A stretch of DNA of 64,000 nucleotides from CAYXGZ01 sp964464755 (GCA_964464755.1 CAYXGZ010000014.1:1-64000); one strand, 5' to 3'. Counted from the first letter of the stretch, positions 16,850-25,963 are shown. The notes: generated by a model not told the origin, from the sequence alone. Numbers and translations are program-made.

Positions 16850-18753
16850 CGGCCCGCCTTCTGGGCCTGGGCGAGGCCCGCCTGGTAGGCGGCGAACTGC
16901 CCCTTGCCGGCGTGCTTGGCGACGTAGAGGGCCTCGTCCGCCCGCAGCATCAGCTCGCGGAAGTCGGGGGCGTCCTCGGGGAACGAGGCGCCGCCGATGG
17001 AGAGCCGCAGGTAGTGCGGCTTGTCGTTCCAGCGGTAGGGCGTCTCCTTCGCGAGGGCGAGGATGCGGCCGGCGACGGTGCGGACGCCCGCGCGGTCGGC
17101 CTCGGGGAGGATGACCTCGAACTCGTCGCCGCCGTAGCGGGCGACGGCCGCGGCGCCCTCCTGGTCCGGGTCCTGGATGCGGGCGACGAGGTCGACGTTG
17201 CGGACGCCGGCGACGAGGATGCGCGCGGCGGTGCGGAGGGCCTCGTTGCCGGCCTCGTGGCCGAGGGTGTCGTTGATGCCCTTGAAGTCGTCCATGTCGA
17301 TCATGAGCAGGCCGCAGGGCCGCCCGTGGCGGCGGGAGCGGGAGACCTCGGCCTCGACGCGCTTCTCGAAGTGGCCGTGGTTGAAGACGTGGGTGAGGCC
17401 GTCGTGGATGGCCCGGGCGCGGAGCAGCGCGTTGTCGAGGGCGACGGCGGCGTGGTCGGTGAGGATCTCGGCGAGCTCCGTCTCGCGGGGGCCGAAGGCG
17501 CCGACGACGAAGGGGTTGTCGAGGTAGACGGCGCCGATGAGGCGGAGCTTCACGCGCAGGGGCACGCAGAGGATGGAGCGGAGCTGGTGGTCCTGGACGC
17601 TCTCGCTGAGGCCGATCGTGGGGTCCTCGGTGGCCTGGTCGGCGGTGATGCGGCGGCCCGTGTCGCGGACGCGCCGGAGGATCTCGCGGGAGAGGCCCAT
17701 CTCGTCGGGCTTGAGGTCCTGCTTCTCGCGGTTGCGGGAGAGCTCGATCTTGAACCCGTCGCGCTCGAAGAGGACGACGGTGCCGCGCTGGGCGTTGCAG
17801 AACTCGAGGGTGACGTCGAGGATCGTCGCGAGCAGCTTGCGGATGTTCTGCTCGGAGTTGATCTTCTTGATGACCTCGAAGACGGGGCGGAGGGCGGCGA
17901 GCGAGGCCTCGTCGGCGGTGGCGACGGGGCGGGACGGCGTGCGCGGGGCCTGGACGGGGGCGCGGAGGATGGCCGACTCGTTCTGGTCGCGGCCCATGGC
18001 GGCGACGACGGCGGGGTGCTTGAGGTAGCGCTCCTTGGCCTCGGGGGCGAGGCCGTTGGCGATGCGGTGGACGATGTCGGCGGCCTCGTTGCGGTGGACC
18101 TGGGCGACCTTGCCCCGGCCGGCCTTGAGGTGGACGCCGGCGAGGGCCGCCTTGACCTGCCACTGCAGGCCCGCGTGGGGGGCGCGCTGGAGCTCGGTCT
18201 CCGCGGCGGCGAGCAGCTCGAGGGCCGCGTCGCTGCGTCCCGAGCGCTCCTCGGCGAGGGCCTTCACGAGGCAGGCGCGGGCCTTGAGGTCGGCCCGGCC
18301 GAGGGCGGCGCCGATCGCGAAGGCGGCGGAGGCGAAGGTGCGGGCCTCGTCGGGGTTCTCGGCGGAGAGGGCGACCTCGGCGGCGACGAGCTTGGCCTCG
18401 GCGGCGGCGGGGTGGTCCTTGACCTTGGCGAGGAGGTCCATCGAGGCGTCGACGCCCTGCTCGGCGAGCTCGATGTCGCCGAGGCGGAGGCAGGCGAGGG
18501 CCTGGACGGCGAGGGCGGCGCCGCGGGCGAGGGGGTCGTCGGCGCGCTTGGCCAGGTCGAGGGCCTCGAAGGCGAAGCTGCGGCCCTTGGCCGGGTGGTT
18601 CAGGGCGCAGAGAATCTCGGCGGAGCGGACGAGCGCGAGCCCGGCCGCCCCGCGGCGTCCCGCCTTGAGGTGGTCGATGGACAGCCTCTTGGCGGCGGCG
18701 AGGGCCTTCTCGTAGGCCCCTTCGGCGACGAGCCGGTCGAGTTCGTCGAGCAT
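16846..18753 (-). CDS. TPR-GAF-GGDEF diguanylate cyclase
   Basis: 635 residues from ATG 18753. N-terminal TPR-like helices (1-250), a GAF domain (about 300-450, including SILCVPLRVKLRLIGAVYLDN) and a C-terminal GGDEF domain (about 455-630) with MIDMDDFKGINDTLGH and the intact active-site RYGGDEFEVILPEA. It should make cyclic di-GMP from two GTP in response to a GAF ligand. The stretch before the active site (ARIQDPDQEGAAAVARYGG) is longer than usual; an RxxD is present but displaced from the usual inhibitory-site spacing. The frame is open further upstream, but TACAAT (minus strand, 18768-18773) lies 14 nt before ATG 18753. First gene of the operon with the zinc-ribbon protein and the giant kinase. 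Confidence 0.85.
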   Translation of the reverse strand: MLDELDRLVAEGAYEKALAAAKRLSIDHLKAGRRGAAGLALVRSAEILCALNHPAKGRSFAFEALDLAKRADDPLARGAALAVQALACLRLGDIELAEQGVDASMDLLAKVKDHPAAAEAKLVAAEVALSAENPDEARTFASAAFAIGAALGRADLKARACLVKALAEERSGRSDAALELLAAAETELQRAPHAGLQWQVKAALAGVHLKAGRGKVAQVHRNEAADIVHRIANGLAPEAKERYLKHPAVVAAMGRDQNESAILRAPVQAPRTPSRPVATADEASLAALRPVFEVIKKINSEQNIRKLLATILDVTLEFCNAQRGTVVLFERDGFKIELSRNREKQDLKPDEMGLSREILRRVRDTGRRITADQATEDPTIGLSESVQDHQLRSILCVPLRVKLRLIGAVYLDNPFVVGAFGPRETELAEILTDHAAVALDNALLRARAIHDGLTHVFNHGHFEKRVEAEVSRSRRHGRPCGLLMIDMDDFKGINDTLGHEAGNEALRTAARILVAGVRNVDLVARIQDPDQEGAAAVARYGGDEFEVILPEADRAGVRTVAGRILALAKETPYRWNDKPHYLRLSIGGASFPEDAPDFRELMLRADEALYVAKHAGKGQFAAYQAGLAQAQKAGR

Positions 18754-18826
18754 GGCGAGGGACGGCGATTGTACCGCCGGGGGGCGGGCCGGGTCCACCG
18801 GAAGCTTGGCCGCGCGGGGCCCCGGC

Positions 18827-18834
18827 CGTATATT
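18827..18834 (+). promoter_or_regulatory. Probable -10 (TATATT) for the peptidase-MA-like gene
   Basis: GTATATT lies about 65 nt before ATG 18897. The leader contains GGAGG (18882-18886 region) upstream of the start, so this gene is leadered. Confidence 0.35.
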
Positions 18835-18896
18835 GCGGGAACTTTGCTCCGGCCGCGTCGTATTCACGGTCGGAAGGTAACCGGAGGAACCCCACG

Positions 18897-20327
18897 ATGC
18901 GCTTCGCGACCCTGGCCCTCCTGGCCGCCGCCACCGCCGCCTTCGCCCAGGACCCGCCCGCCAAGCCGCCCGCCGAGGAGTACGAGGAGCGGAAGGCGAA
19001 GATCCACCGGAACCTCGCCGACGAGTACTTCAAGATCGGCGAGTTCCTCACGGGCCAGAAGATGTTCACGAGCGCCCGCAGCGAGTACAACAAGGCCCTC
19101 CACTTCAACCCCGACCACGAGGGCGCGAACAAGGCCCTCTGCAAGCGCCGGGACGACCAGGGCCAGTGGGAGGTCGACCCCGACAAGAAGCCCAACATGG
19201 GCGACAACCTCGCCGGCGACGAGAAGCTGAAGTGCCGGGTCCAGTACGACAAGAAGGTCGACACGATGGGCAAGACCATCGGCAACCAGTACTCGAGCCT
19301 CGGCGACTTCTGCGCCTCCAACAAGATGGAGACGGAGTCCGTCGAGTGCTGGAAGAAGGCGATCGAGTTCGACCCCCAGAACTCCAACGCCCGCAAGAAG
19401 CTCAAGCACGAGCGCCAGGGCAAGGACGGCCCGTGGCTGCCGCCCTTCGAGTCCAAGATCCGCAAGGAACTCCGCGAGGGCATCGCGAAGGCCGACGGCG
19501 GCCAGCCGACCAAGGAGCAGACCAAGGTCGAGGCCGACCTCGGCCTCACCCACGAGAAGCGCAAGTCCAAGAACTTCTCGATCGAGGCGGGCGGCCTGAC
19601 GCAGGAGAAGCTCAAGGTCGAGCTCCAGCACGCCGAGCACGCCTACGCGATGTTCCAGAAGTACTTCAACCAGCAGTCGCTCTTCGGCCAGGAGTACCAC
19701 TTCATCGTGCTCAAGGACAAGTCGGTGCACGAGAAGTACGTCGACCGCTACCACCCGGGCCCGGCCGCCAAGAAGGACCAGGCGCGCAAGTCCGCGGGCA
19801 TGGGCGGCTTCCCGAACAGCGAGTGGACCCTCGGCGACCGGCCCCACGTGAACGACTGGGTCGTCCACATGACCGCCCAGTGGTGCTCCGAGCACCTCGT
19901 CGGCGGCGAGCGGCACTGGCTGCACGAGGGCCTGGCCTACCACTTCACGAAGACCATGCTCGGCACCGCCGGCACCCTCTGCGTCGACCTCGCGGGCACC
20001 GGCTCGGAGGGCGGCGGCAAGAACTACCAGGACCCCGAGAACTGGCCGATCGTCATCCGCACCTGGATCCGCGAGGGCAAGGACCCGAGCATCGCCGAGG
20101 TCGTCAAGGCGACCAACCTCGCCGAGCTCAGCGGCGGCGAGACCGTGAAGGGCTGGAGCCTCATCGACTTCCTCGTCACCGAGCACCGCGAGAAGTTCAT
20201 CGACTTCATGCAGAAGCTCCGCGGCACCAAGCAGACGGACGACGAGAAGATCCTCCAGGAGGTCTTCGGCTGGAGCTGGGACGACCTCGACGCGAAGTGG
20301 AAGGCCTACGCGAGGTCGAGCTACTAG
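18897..20327 (+). CDS. Secreted TPR protein with peptidase-MA-like domain
   Basis: 476 residues. Signal peptide (MRFATLALLAAATAAFA), TPR-like helices with FNPDHEGANKAL and FDPQNSNARKKL phrases (residues ~40-180), then a C-terminal domain with H340-W-L-H-E-G-L-A in the position of the gluzincin HExxH of DUF1570/peptidase MA-like proteins. The canonical HExxH is replaced by HWLHEG, so catalysis is doubtful. The TPR plus peptidase-MA layout is common in planctomycetes. It is preceded by an SD-containing leader and followed by an intrinsic terminator. Confidence 0.75.
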   Translation: MRFATLALLAAATAAFAQDPPAKPPAEEYEERKAKIHRNLADEYFKIGEFLTGQKMFTSARSEYNKALHFNPDHEGANKALCKRRDDQGQWEVDPDKKPNMGDNLAGDEKLKCRVQYDKKVDTMGKTIGNQYSSLGDFCASNKMETESVECWKKAIEFDPQNSNARKKLKHERQGKDGPWLPPFESKIRKELREGIAKADGGQPTKEQTKVEADLGLTHEKRKSKNFSIEAGGLTQEKLKVELQHAEHAYAMFQKYFNQQSLFGQEYHFIVLKDKSVHEKYVDRYHPGPAAKKDQARKSAGMGGFPNSEWTLGDRPHVNDWVVHMTAQWCSEHLVGGERHWLHEGLAYHFTKTMLGTAGTLCVDLAGTGSEGGGKNYQDPENWPIVIRTWIREGKDPSIAEVVKATNLAELSGGETVKGWSLIDFLVTEHREKFIDFMQKLRGTKQTDDEKILQEVFGWSWDDLDAKWKAYARSSY

Positions 20328-21779
20328 CTACGACGCGGGATTCGACGCGGGGCCTCCGGCGACGGGGGCCCCGCTTTTCTTTTCCCTCGACGCCAGCGCC
20401 TTGATGCGGCCGCCCAGCCGCTCCAGCAGCCAGGCCTCGACCGCGACGTCCGTCGGGTCGGGCAGCACGGCGGCCAGCTTCTCCAGCGGCAGCTCGGCGC
20501 GCGCCATCGTCCGGTGGCCGCCCGCGGTCCCCCAGGGCAGGAAGCACTCCTCGGCGACCTTGCCCGCGTGCTTGCGGAAGCCGTCGCTGCGGAACACGAC
20601 GACGACCCGACCCGGCGCCCGGCAGGCGACGATCGCCCAGCCGATCCCCTGCAGCTTGATGAGGAAGTCCGCGACGTGCACGCAGACGTCCGGGTTCTCG
20701 ACGCGGCCGACGTAGCTGAAGGCCGCGTCCTGGCGGATCCGCTTGTTCGCGATCGCGATCCCGAAGAAGTCGAGCGTCGACTGGGGGAGCTGCTGCAGCT
20801 CGATGGTCCGCAGCACGATCTCGTCGACGTGCGGGCGCAGGTGTCGGAACGCGAGGATGTCCGGGTCGCTCACGTTGCGCGTCAGGTTGGCCGTGTCCAC
20901 CTTGAGACCGTAATAGAGGGCCGTCGCGATGCGGCGGTTCATCCGCACGCCCGTGTCCCGGTAGTACTCGGTGAGGATCGTGGACGTGGAGCCGTAGCGC
21001 GGCCGCACGTCGGCGAAGCGGTGCGCGGGCAGGTCGGTCTCCGGGTGGTGGTCGATGACGAGGTCGAAGCGGGGCACGAGGCCCGGGGCGAAGAACGAGG
21101 GCTGGGCGTCCACGGTCGCGACGGTGGTGCCGGGCGCGACGAGGTCCGGCCGGTACTTCGTCGCCGGGATCTTCAGCAGCTGCACCATCGCGGAGTTCTC
21201 GGGCCGCGTGAACTCGCCGGTGTAGACGATCTGCAGGTCCTTGCAGTCGCGCAGCAGGAGCTCGCGGAGCGCGAGGGCGCTGCCGAGGGCGTCCGGGTCC
21301 GGGTTGCCCCAGATCACGATGACGAGGCGGGCGGACTCCTTCGCGATGGCCCGGAGCGCGGCGACCTTGTGGCCCGAGCTCGTGCGGCGCACGACCTCGC
21401 GCATTTCCGTCTTGTAGATCGAGCGGTCGGAGCGGACGACGGCGTGCGGGAAGTCGCGCGAGAGCTCCCGGGCCGAGAGCGGCGTGAAGACGAGGAGCGT
21501 GCCGGCGAGGCGCTGGGCCTGGAGGTTGGAAAGCGCCGCGCGGAGCGTGGGCTCGAGGTAGTCGGCGACGATGACGAGGTCGTCGGGGCCGAGGACGAGC
21601 TTCCGGTCCGCGACGCGGAAGTCGGCCGGGTCGGCCTCGAGCGTGTGGATGCCCCGGGCCTTCATGGAGCGGAGCGTGTCCTCGTCGAGCGACACGACGA
21701 GCGTCTCCGAACGTCGGGCGTGCACCGCGTCGAGGATGTCCCCGATGCGGTGTCCGCGGCCCAGCAGGACGATTTTCAT
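20328..21779 (-). CDS. TrkA_N plus DHH/DHHA1 phosphoesterase
   Basis: 483 residues. N-terminal Rossmann-like TrkA_N part (1-130, MKIVLLGRGHRIGDIL; VIVADYLEP), then a DHH phosphoesterase with NPDPDALGSALAL, TVDAQP and the DHHP motif (IDHHPETDLP), and a C-terminal DHHA1 domain with the GGH signature (WGTAGGHRTMARAE). The catalytic DHH core is that of NrnA/oligoribonuclease and cyclic-dinucleotide phosphodiesterases. With a diguanylate cyclase next door, a role in pGpG or nanoRNA turnover is attractive but unproven. The TrkA_N-DHH fusion is a known but minor architecture. Confidence 0.85.
   Translation of the reverse strand: MKIVLLGRGHRIGDILDAVHARRSETLVVSLDEDTLRSMKARGIHTLEADPADFRVADRKLVLGPDDLVIVADYLEPTLRAALSNLQAQRLAGTLLVFTPLSARELSRDFPHAVVRSDRSIYKTEMREVVRRTSSGHKVAALRAIAKESARLVIVIWGNPDPDALGSALALRELLLRDCKDLQIVYTGEFTRPENSAMVQLLKIPATKYRPDLVAPGTTVATVDAQPSFFAPGLVPRFDLVIDHHPETDLPAHRFADVRPRYGSTSTILTEYYRDTGVRMNRRIATALYYGLKVDTANLTRNVSDPDILAFRHLRPHVDEIVLRTIELQQLPQSTLDFFGIAIANKRIRQDAAFSYVGRVENPDVCVHVADFLIKLQGIGWAIVACRAPGRVVVVFRSDGFRKHAGKVAEECFLPWGTAGGHRTMARAELPLEKLAAVLPDPTDVAVEAWLLERLGGRIKALASREKKSGAPVAGGPASNPAS
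20347..20383 (+). terminator. Intrinsic terminator of the peptidase-MA-like gene
   Basis: An 8-bp G+C stem (GCGGGGCC at 20347-20354 with GGCCCCGC at 20367-20374) is followed by TTTTCTTTT. It lies inside the last codons of the convergent DHH gene, so it doubles as coding sequence on the other strand. Confidence 0.75.
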
Positions 21780-21799
21780 AGGGGGGCGGGGGGAGGGCC

Positions 21800-21809
21800 T
21801 ATAGTATCA
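21800..21809. promoter_or_regulatory. Near-symmetric divergent promoter element (TATAGTATCA)
   Basis: Read on the plus strand it offers TATAGT or TAGTAT, 11-13 nt before ATG 21819. Read on the minus strand it offers TACTAT, 21 nt before ATG 21779. A single AT-rich core therefore could serve both divergent genes. Confidence 0.5.
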
Positions 21810-21818
21810 GATTCCCAG

Positions 21819-22736
21819 ATGGCGAGAGTCCTCATCCTCGGAGCGGGCGGCGGCCTCGGGAAGGCCTGGTCCGCCCGCCTGGCGCGCCCCGGCGCGACCC
21901 TCGAGCCCGCGATCCCCGGCCCCGTCGAGGTGACCGCCCTCCGCCGCGAGGACGTGGACATCTCCCGGCGCGACCGCGTCGAGGAGGCCTTCGAGTCGGC
22001 CCGCCCCGACGTCGTCCTCAACTGCTCCGGCCGCACCCAGGTCGACGCCTGCGAGAACTCCCCCTGGGAGGCCTTCCTCGTCCACCGGGACGGGGCGGAC
22101 CACGTCGCGCGGCTCTGCGCGGCCCGCGGCGCCCTGCCGGTCTACTTCGGCAGCGACCTCGTCTTCGACGGCGGCCGCTCCGAGCCCTACGGCGAGGACG
22201 ATCCGCCGAACCCGCTCTCGGTCTTCGGCGACAGCAAGCTCGCGGGCGAGCTCATGACGATGAAGCACGCGCGGCGGCACCTCGTCGTCCGAGCGGGCTG
22301 GGTCTACGGCCAGCCGGGGCGGCACTTCCTCCGCGTCTTCGAGGACGGCGTGACCTCCGGCGAGATCCTCTTCGGCTACGACGACCAGATGGGGCAGGCG
22401 ACCTGGATCGAGGACCTGCTCGACGGCGTCCTGCACCTCCTGCGCAACGGCCACCAGGGCCGCTGGCACCTGGGCTCGGCGGGCCGCGCCACGCAGTTCG
22501 GCGTGATGCGCCGCCTCAAGGAGCTCCTCGGCCTCGACTCGGCGGACCTGCGCCCGATCCAGCGCGTCGTGGGCGGCCGCCACGCCCTCCGGCCCCGCTT
22601 CTCCGTGCTCGACACCTCGCGCCTCGCGGCGACGGGGTTCACCCTCCCGCCCTGGGAGGAACGCCTGGCCCTCTACGCCGAGCGGATCCGGCTCGGCGCC
22701 CGCAAGGAGCGGGACACGCGGATCGCCACCAAGTAA
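21819..22736 (+). CDS. RmlD-like NAD(P)-dependent reductase (extended SDR)
   Basis: 305 residues. Rossmann motif GAGGGLG at residues 7-13, VVLNCSGRTQVDACE, YFGSDLVFDG, then PLSVFGDSKLAGE. The fold and spacing match dTDP-4-dehydrorhamnose reductase, which makes dTDP-L-rhamnose. The catalytic Tyr of the YxxxK pair is Phe here (FGDSK), with Lys kept, so standard reductase activity is uncertain. No other rml genes are nearby. A glycosyltransferase lies 7 kb downstream but no operon links them. Confidence 0.75.
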   Translation: MARVLILGAGGGLGKAWSARLARPGATLEPAIPGPVEVTALRREDVDISRRDRVEEAFESARPDVVLNCSGRTQVDACENSPWEAFLVHRDGADHVARLCAARGALPVYFGSDLVFDGGRSEPYGEDDPPNPLSVFGDSKLAGELMTMKHARRHLVVRAGWVYGQPGRHFLRVFEDGVTSGEILFGYDDQMGQATWIEDLLDGVLHLLRNGHQGRWHLGSAGRATQFGVMRRLKELLGLDSADLRPIQRVVGGRHALRPRFSVLDTSRLAATGFTLPPWEERLALYAERIRLGARKERDTRIATK

Positions 22737-22752
22737 GCGGAGCCGACTCCCG

Positions 22753-23796
22753 ATGCGGATCCCCCCGACCTTCCTCGTCCTGGCCCTCCTCCTGCCCGCG
22801 GCCTGCGCGGGCCCGGCGGCGCCGCCCCGGGCCGGCGAGTGGCGGCTCGCGAAGCTCCGCCAGCTGACCTTCGACGGGACGAACGCCGAGGCGTACTGGT
22901 CGCCGGACGGCTCGAAGCTGGTCTACCAGGCCGTGAAGGCGGGCGACCGCGCCGACCAGCTCTACCTCTACGATTTCGCCACGGGGGAGTCGAAGCGGAT
23001 CTCGGACGGCAAGGGCAAGTGCACCTGCGCGTACTTCCTGCGCGACGGGCGCATCGTCTACTCGAGCACCAAGCACGCGGGCGACGCGCCCCCGCCGCCG
23101 CCGGACCGCTCGAAGGGCTACGTCTGGCCGCTCTACCGCGACTTCGAGATCTACGTGCTCGACCCCGCGACGGGCCGGGAGCAGCGGCTGACGGACTCGG
23201 ACGGCTACGACGCCGAGACGACGGTGTCGGTCGACGGCTCGCGCCTCGTGTTCATGTCGCAGCGCGACGGGGCGTTCGGCCTCTACACGATGAACCCGGA
23301 CGGGACGGACCTGCGCAAGGTGACGCGGAAGCGCTGCTACACGGGCGGGGCGTTCTTCTCGCCGGACGGGACGCGGCTGGTGTACCGCTCGTTCTACCCC
23401 GCGGACGCGAAGCAGGAGGCGATGCTGGACCGGATGCTCGCGGAGCGGGCGCTGATCCCGTTCCCGGGGATGGTGATCGAGATCTGCGAGGCGGCGGCGG
23501 ACGGCTCGGGCGAGCGCGCGGTGACGTCGACGGGGAAGATCAACTTCGCGCCCTCGTACCACCCGGACGGCCGGCGCATCATCTTCACGAGCGACGCGGC
23601 GGCGACGACGCGCGGCGGCTACAACCTCTTCCTCGTGAACGCGGACGGGAGCGGCTTCGAGCAGGTCACGCGGCACGCGGGCTTCGACGGCTTCCCGGTC
23701 TTCTCGCCCGACGGGAAGCGCCTCGTCTTCATCAGCGATCGGAACGCCAAGTCCCGCCACGAGCTGAACATCTTCGTCGCGGACTGGGTGGAGTAG
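22753..23796 (+). CDS. TolB-like beta-propeller lipoprotein
   Basis: 347 residues. Lipobox LPAAC (Cys18). Five or six WD40-like TolB repeats of the type AYWSPDGSKLVY, TVSVDGSRLVFMSQRDG, AFFSPDGTRLVYRS, SYHPDGRRIIFTSD and VFSPDGKRLVFISDRN. TolB-type propellers often scaffold envelope complexes; here no Pal/TolA genes are present. It starts 16 nt after the RmlD-like gene, probably co-transcribed. Confidence 0.85.
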   Translation: MRIPPTFLVLALLLPAACAGPAAPPRAGEWRLAKLRQLTFDGTNAEAYWSPDGSKLVYQAVKAGDRADQLYLYDFATGESKRISDGKGKCTCAYFLRDGRIVYSSTKHAGDAPPPPPDRSKGYVWPLYRDFEIYVLDPATGREQRLTDSDGYDAETTVSVDGSRLVFMSQRDGAFGLYTMNPDGTDLRKVTRKRCYTGGAFFSPDGTRLVYRSFYPADAKQEAMLDRMLAERALIPFPGMVIEICEAAADGSGERAVTSTGKINFAPSYHPDGRRIIFTSDAAATTRGGYNLFLVNADGSGFEQVTRHAGFDGFPVFSPDGKRLVFISDRNAKSRHELNIFVADWVE

Positions 23797-23826
23797 GGGA
23801 GTAGCCCTCCCGGGCCACCGATCGCG

Positions 23827-23832
23827 TAAGCT
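23827..23832 (+). promoter_or_regulatory. Leaderless-type -10 (TAAGCT)
   Basis: TAAGCT ends 6 nt before GTG 23839. It is weaker than the other examples but has the same spacing. Confidence 0.35.
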
Positions 23833-23838
23833 GGAGTC

Positions 23839-25005
23839 GTGCTCCGATTCGTCGCCGGCCTGCTGATCGTCGCGACCTGCTCCTGCGGCTCCGCGCCGCC
23901 CGCCGGCGGGCCGCCGGCTCCATCGGGCGACGCCCTGCCGGCGATCGTCCTCCGGCCCCGGAAGCTCCTCCGCCCCGGGTCCCGCCTGATCCCGGAGGAC
24001 ACCCGGTTCGCCCCGTTCTCCGCGTTCCGGCGACCGGCGTCCCCCGAGGAGTTCGCGCACGTGCGGCCCTCGCCCTACGACGAGGACCAGGCCCGCACGT
24101 TGGCCCGCCTCTTGATCGGGGAGCACATGGACGTTCGGCCCGGCGAGCTCGTCTTCGAGGGGGCCGGGACCTCCGAACTCGGGTCCAGTCCCGCCGTCCA
24201 GGTGCACGAACTGGACTTCCGGCAGGTGCACTCGGGCGCCCGGTTGCTGGCCGGGGGACTTGACGGCTTCGCCGGGGTCCGGATCGCCGTCCACAGCGTG
24301 GACGATTGGACGCTCGAGGGGTCGATCGTCGAGGTGGTCCCGGAGCCGGGCACCTCGCGCCCGACCCTGGGACCCTCGCAGGCCTGGAGGCGGGCCTGCG
24401 AAGTCCTGGCCTTCGACGCCTCCTGGATGCACCGCTCGTCCCTGCTGCTGGCCTACCAGCCGGCGGACGGGGAACGCCCGCCGTTCCATGGCCCGCTGGA
24501 CCCGCGCCACGGATGCTGCTGGTACGGCCCGGATCGGCGCGTCGACGGGCGAAGCAGGTTCCGGCCCGCGTGGATCATCCGGATCGAGCGGGACGCGAGG
24601 GACCCGAGGATCCTGGCCTGGTGGGCCGCGAACCCCGGGGGCACGGTCACGCTGGACGCCTGGACGGGCGAGGTGCTCCCCGACGGGAACCCCGCGCCGA
24701 CGTGGAGGTCGCCGCGCGACTGGGAGCGGGCCGAGGCCGGAGCCGCGGACTGGAGCTCGTTCCCGGCCGACGCGCGCTCGCGCCTCGAGCGGCTGCGGCA
24801 CGGCCTCTCGATGTCCGAGTGCGACGCGATCCTCGCGCCGATCGTCGTGGAGCGGCGGATCTCGACCTACCGGGGGAGCGAGACCTCGGTGGCGATCTAC
24901 CGGCTTCGCGGCGGCGTCCGCGTCGCGATGGAATTCACGGGGTCCCGCGGGCTCCCCGGCGTGCCCGGCCCGGTCCTGGAGTGGATCTCCGCCGAGCGCG
25001 AGTAG
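23839..25005 (+). CDS. Lipoprotein of unknown function
   Basis: 388 residues from GTG 23839. Lipoprotein signal (LRFVAGLLIVATCSCGS; Cys at 16 or 18) and an Ala/Pro linker. The body is mixed alpha/beta with many Trp and Arg (for example WIIRIERDARDPRILAWW and GTVTLDAWTGEVLPDGNP), suggesting a PepSY-like or beta-sandwich fold, but no family was recognised. Ends 4 nt before the stop of the convergent UbiA gene. Confidence 0.65.
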   Translation: MLRFVAGLLIVATCSCGSAPPAGGPPAPSGDALPAIVLRPRKLLRPGSRLIPEDTRFAPFSAFRRPASPEEFAHVRPSPYDEDQARTLARLLIGEHMDVRPGELVFEGAGTSELGSSPAVQVHELDFRQVHSGARLLAGGLDGFAGVRIAVHSVDDWTLEGSIVEVVPEPGTSRPTLGPSQAWRRACEVLAFDASWMHRSSLLLAYQPADGERPPFHGPLDPRHGCCWYGPDRRVDGRSRFRPAWIIRIERDARDPRILAWWAANPGGTVTLDAWTGEVLPDGNPAPTWRSPRDWERAEAGAADWSSFPADARSRLERLRHGLSMSECDAILAPIVVERRISTYRGSETSVAIYRLRGGVRVAMEFTGSRGLPGVPGPVLEWISAERE

Positions 25006-25008
25006 CTT

Positions 25009-25866
25009 CTACCTCGTCCTCGCCAGCTCCAGCAGGGCCCCCGCCATCAGCGTGAAGGCCACGACCGCGTTGACGTGGAAGAAGGCGCGGTTCACGCGGC
25101 GCAGGTCGTCGGGCCGGACCAGCGCGTGCTCCCAGGCCAGCAGCACCACGATCGCCGCGACCGCGCCCGCGTACCAGCCGCCCAGCCCCAGCCACGCCAC
25201 GGGCGCCGCGAGGAAGAGCACCGCGACGACGTGGAAGGCCTTCGCCGCCGCGAGCGCCCCGGGGATCCCCAGCGCCGCGGGGATCGACTTCAGCCCGGCC
25301 CTCCGGTCGAAGTCCGCGTCCTCGCAGGCGTAGAGCACGTCGAAGCCCGCCACCCACGCCGTCACCGCGCCCGCGAGCAGCAGGGGGAAGGGCGCCAGCT
25401 CCGGCCGCAGCGCCAGCCACGCCCCGACCGGCGCGATCGCCAGCGAGAGCCCCAGCACGACGTGGCAGAGCGGCGTGAAGCGCTTCGTCAGCGAGTACCC
25501 GAACGTCACCGCGAGCGCGACCGGCACGAGCGCCAGCACGAGCCCGTTGAGCAGCGCCGCGCAGCCCGCGAAGAGCGCGACCGACGCCGCCGTGAAGCCC
25601 CACGCGAAGCGGATCGAGACGAGCCCGCGGGGGATCGCCCGCCCCGCGGTCCGGGGATTCGCCGCGTCGTGGCGCGCGTCGACGATGCGGTTGAAGGCCA
25701 TCGCCGCGCTGCGGGCGCCGACCATGCAGCCGAGCAGCAGCAGGCACTGCCGCCAGGTCGGCCAGCCCCCGGCCGCGTAGGCCGCGCCCACCGCCGCGAA
25801 GGGCAGCGCGAAGACGGTGTGCTGGATCTTGATCATCTCCAGCACGACCAGGACCTGGCGCAGCAC
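25009..25866 (-). CDS. ubiA: UbiA-family prenyltransferase (4-hydroxybenzoate polyprenyltransferase type)
   Basis: About 285 residues, multi-spanning. Family pattern: IQHTVFALPFAAVGA first helix, the first Asp-rich motif in AMAFNRIVDARHDAANPRT, and the second in LYACEDADFDRRAGLKSIPAALG. It attaches a polyprenyl chain to an aromatic ring in ubiquinone or menaquinone synthesis; the FNRIxDxxxDxxNPRTAxR form is that of the UbiA/MqnP group. A start at GTG 25866 is preferred because CGGAG lies 6 nt upstream; the frame is open to 25941. No quinone genes are adjacent. Confidence 0.88.
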   Translation of the reverse strand: MLRQVLVVLEMIKIQHTVFALPFAAVGAAYAAGGWPTWRQCLLLLGCMVGARSAAMAFNRIVDARHDAANPRTAGRAIPRGLVSIRFAWGFTAASVALFAGCAALLNGLVLALVPVALAVTFGYSLTKRFTPLCHVVLGLSLAIAPVGAWLALRPELAPFPLLLAGAVTAWVAGFDVLYACEDADFDRRAGLKSIPAALGIPGALAAAKAFHVVAVLFLAAPVAWLGLGGWYAGAVAAIVVLLAWEHALVRPDDLRRVNRAFFHVNAVVAFTLMAGALLELARTR

Positions 25867-25963
25867 GAGGGGCTCCGGGATTCGGGTTTCAGCGGGGCGG
25901 CGCGGACGTCCAATGTGATAGATTCCTCGGGGGACTTCCACAAGCCGGATTCCGGAGCGCCAC

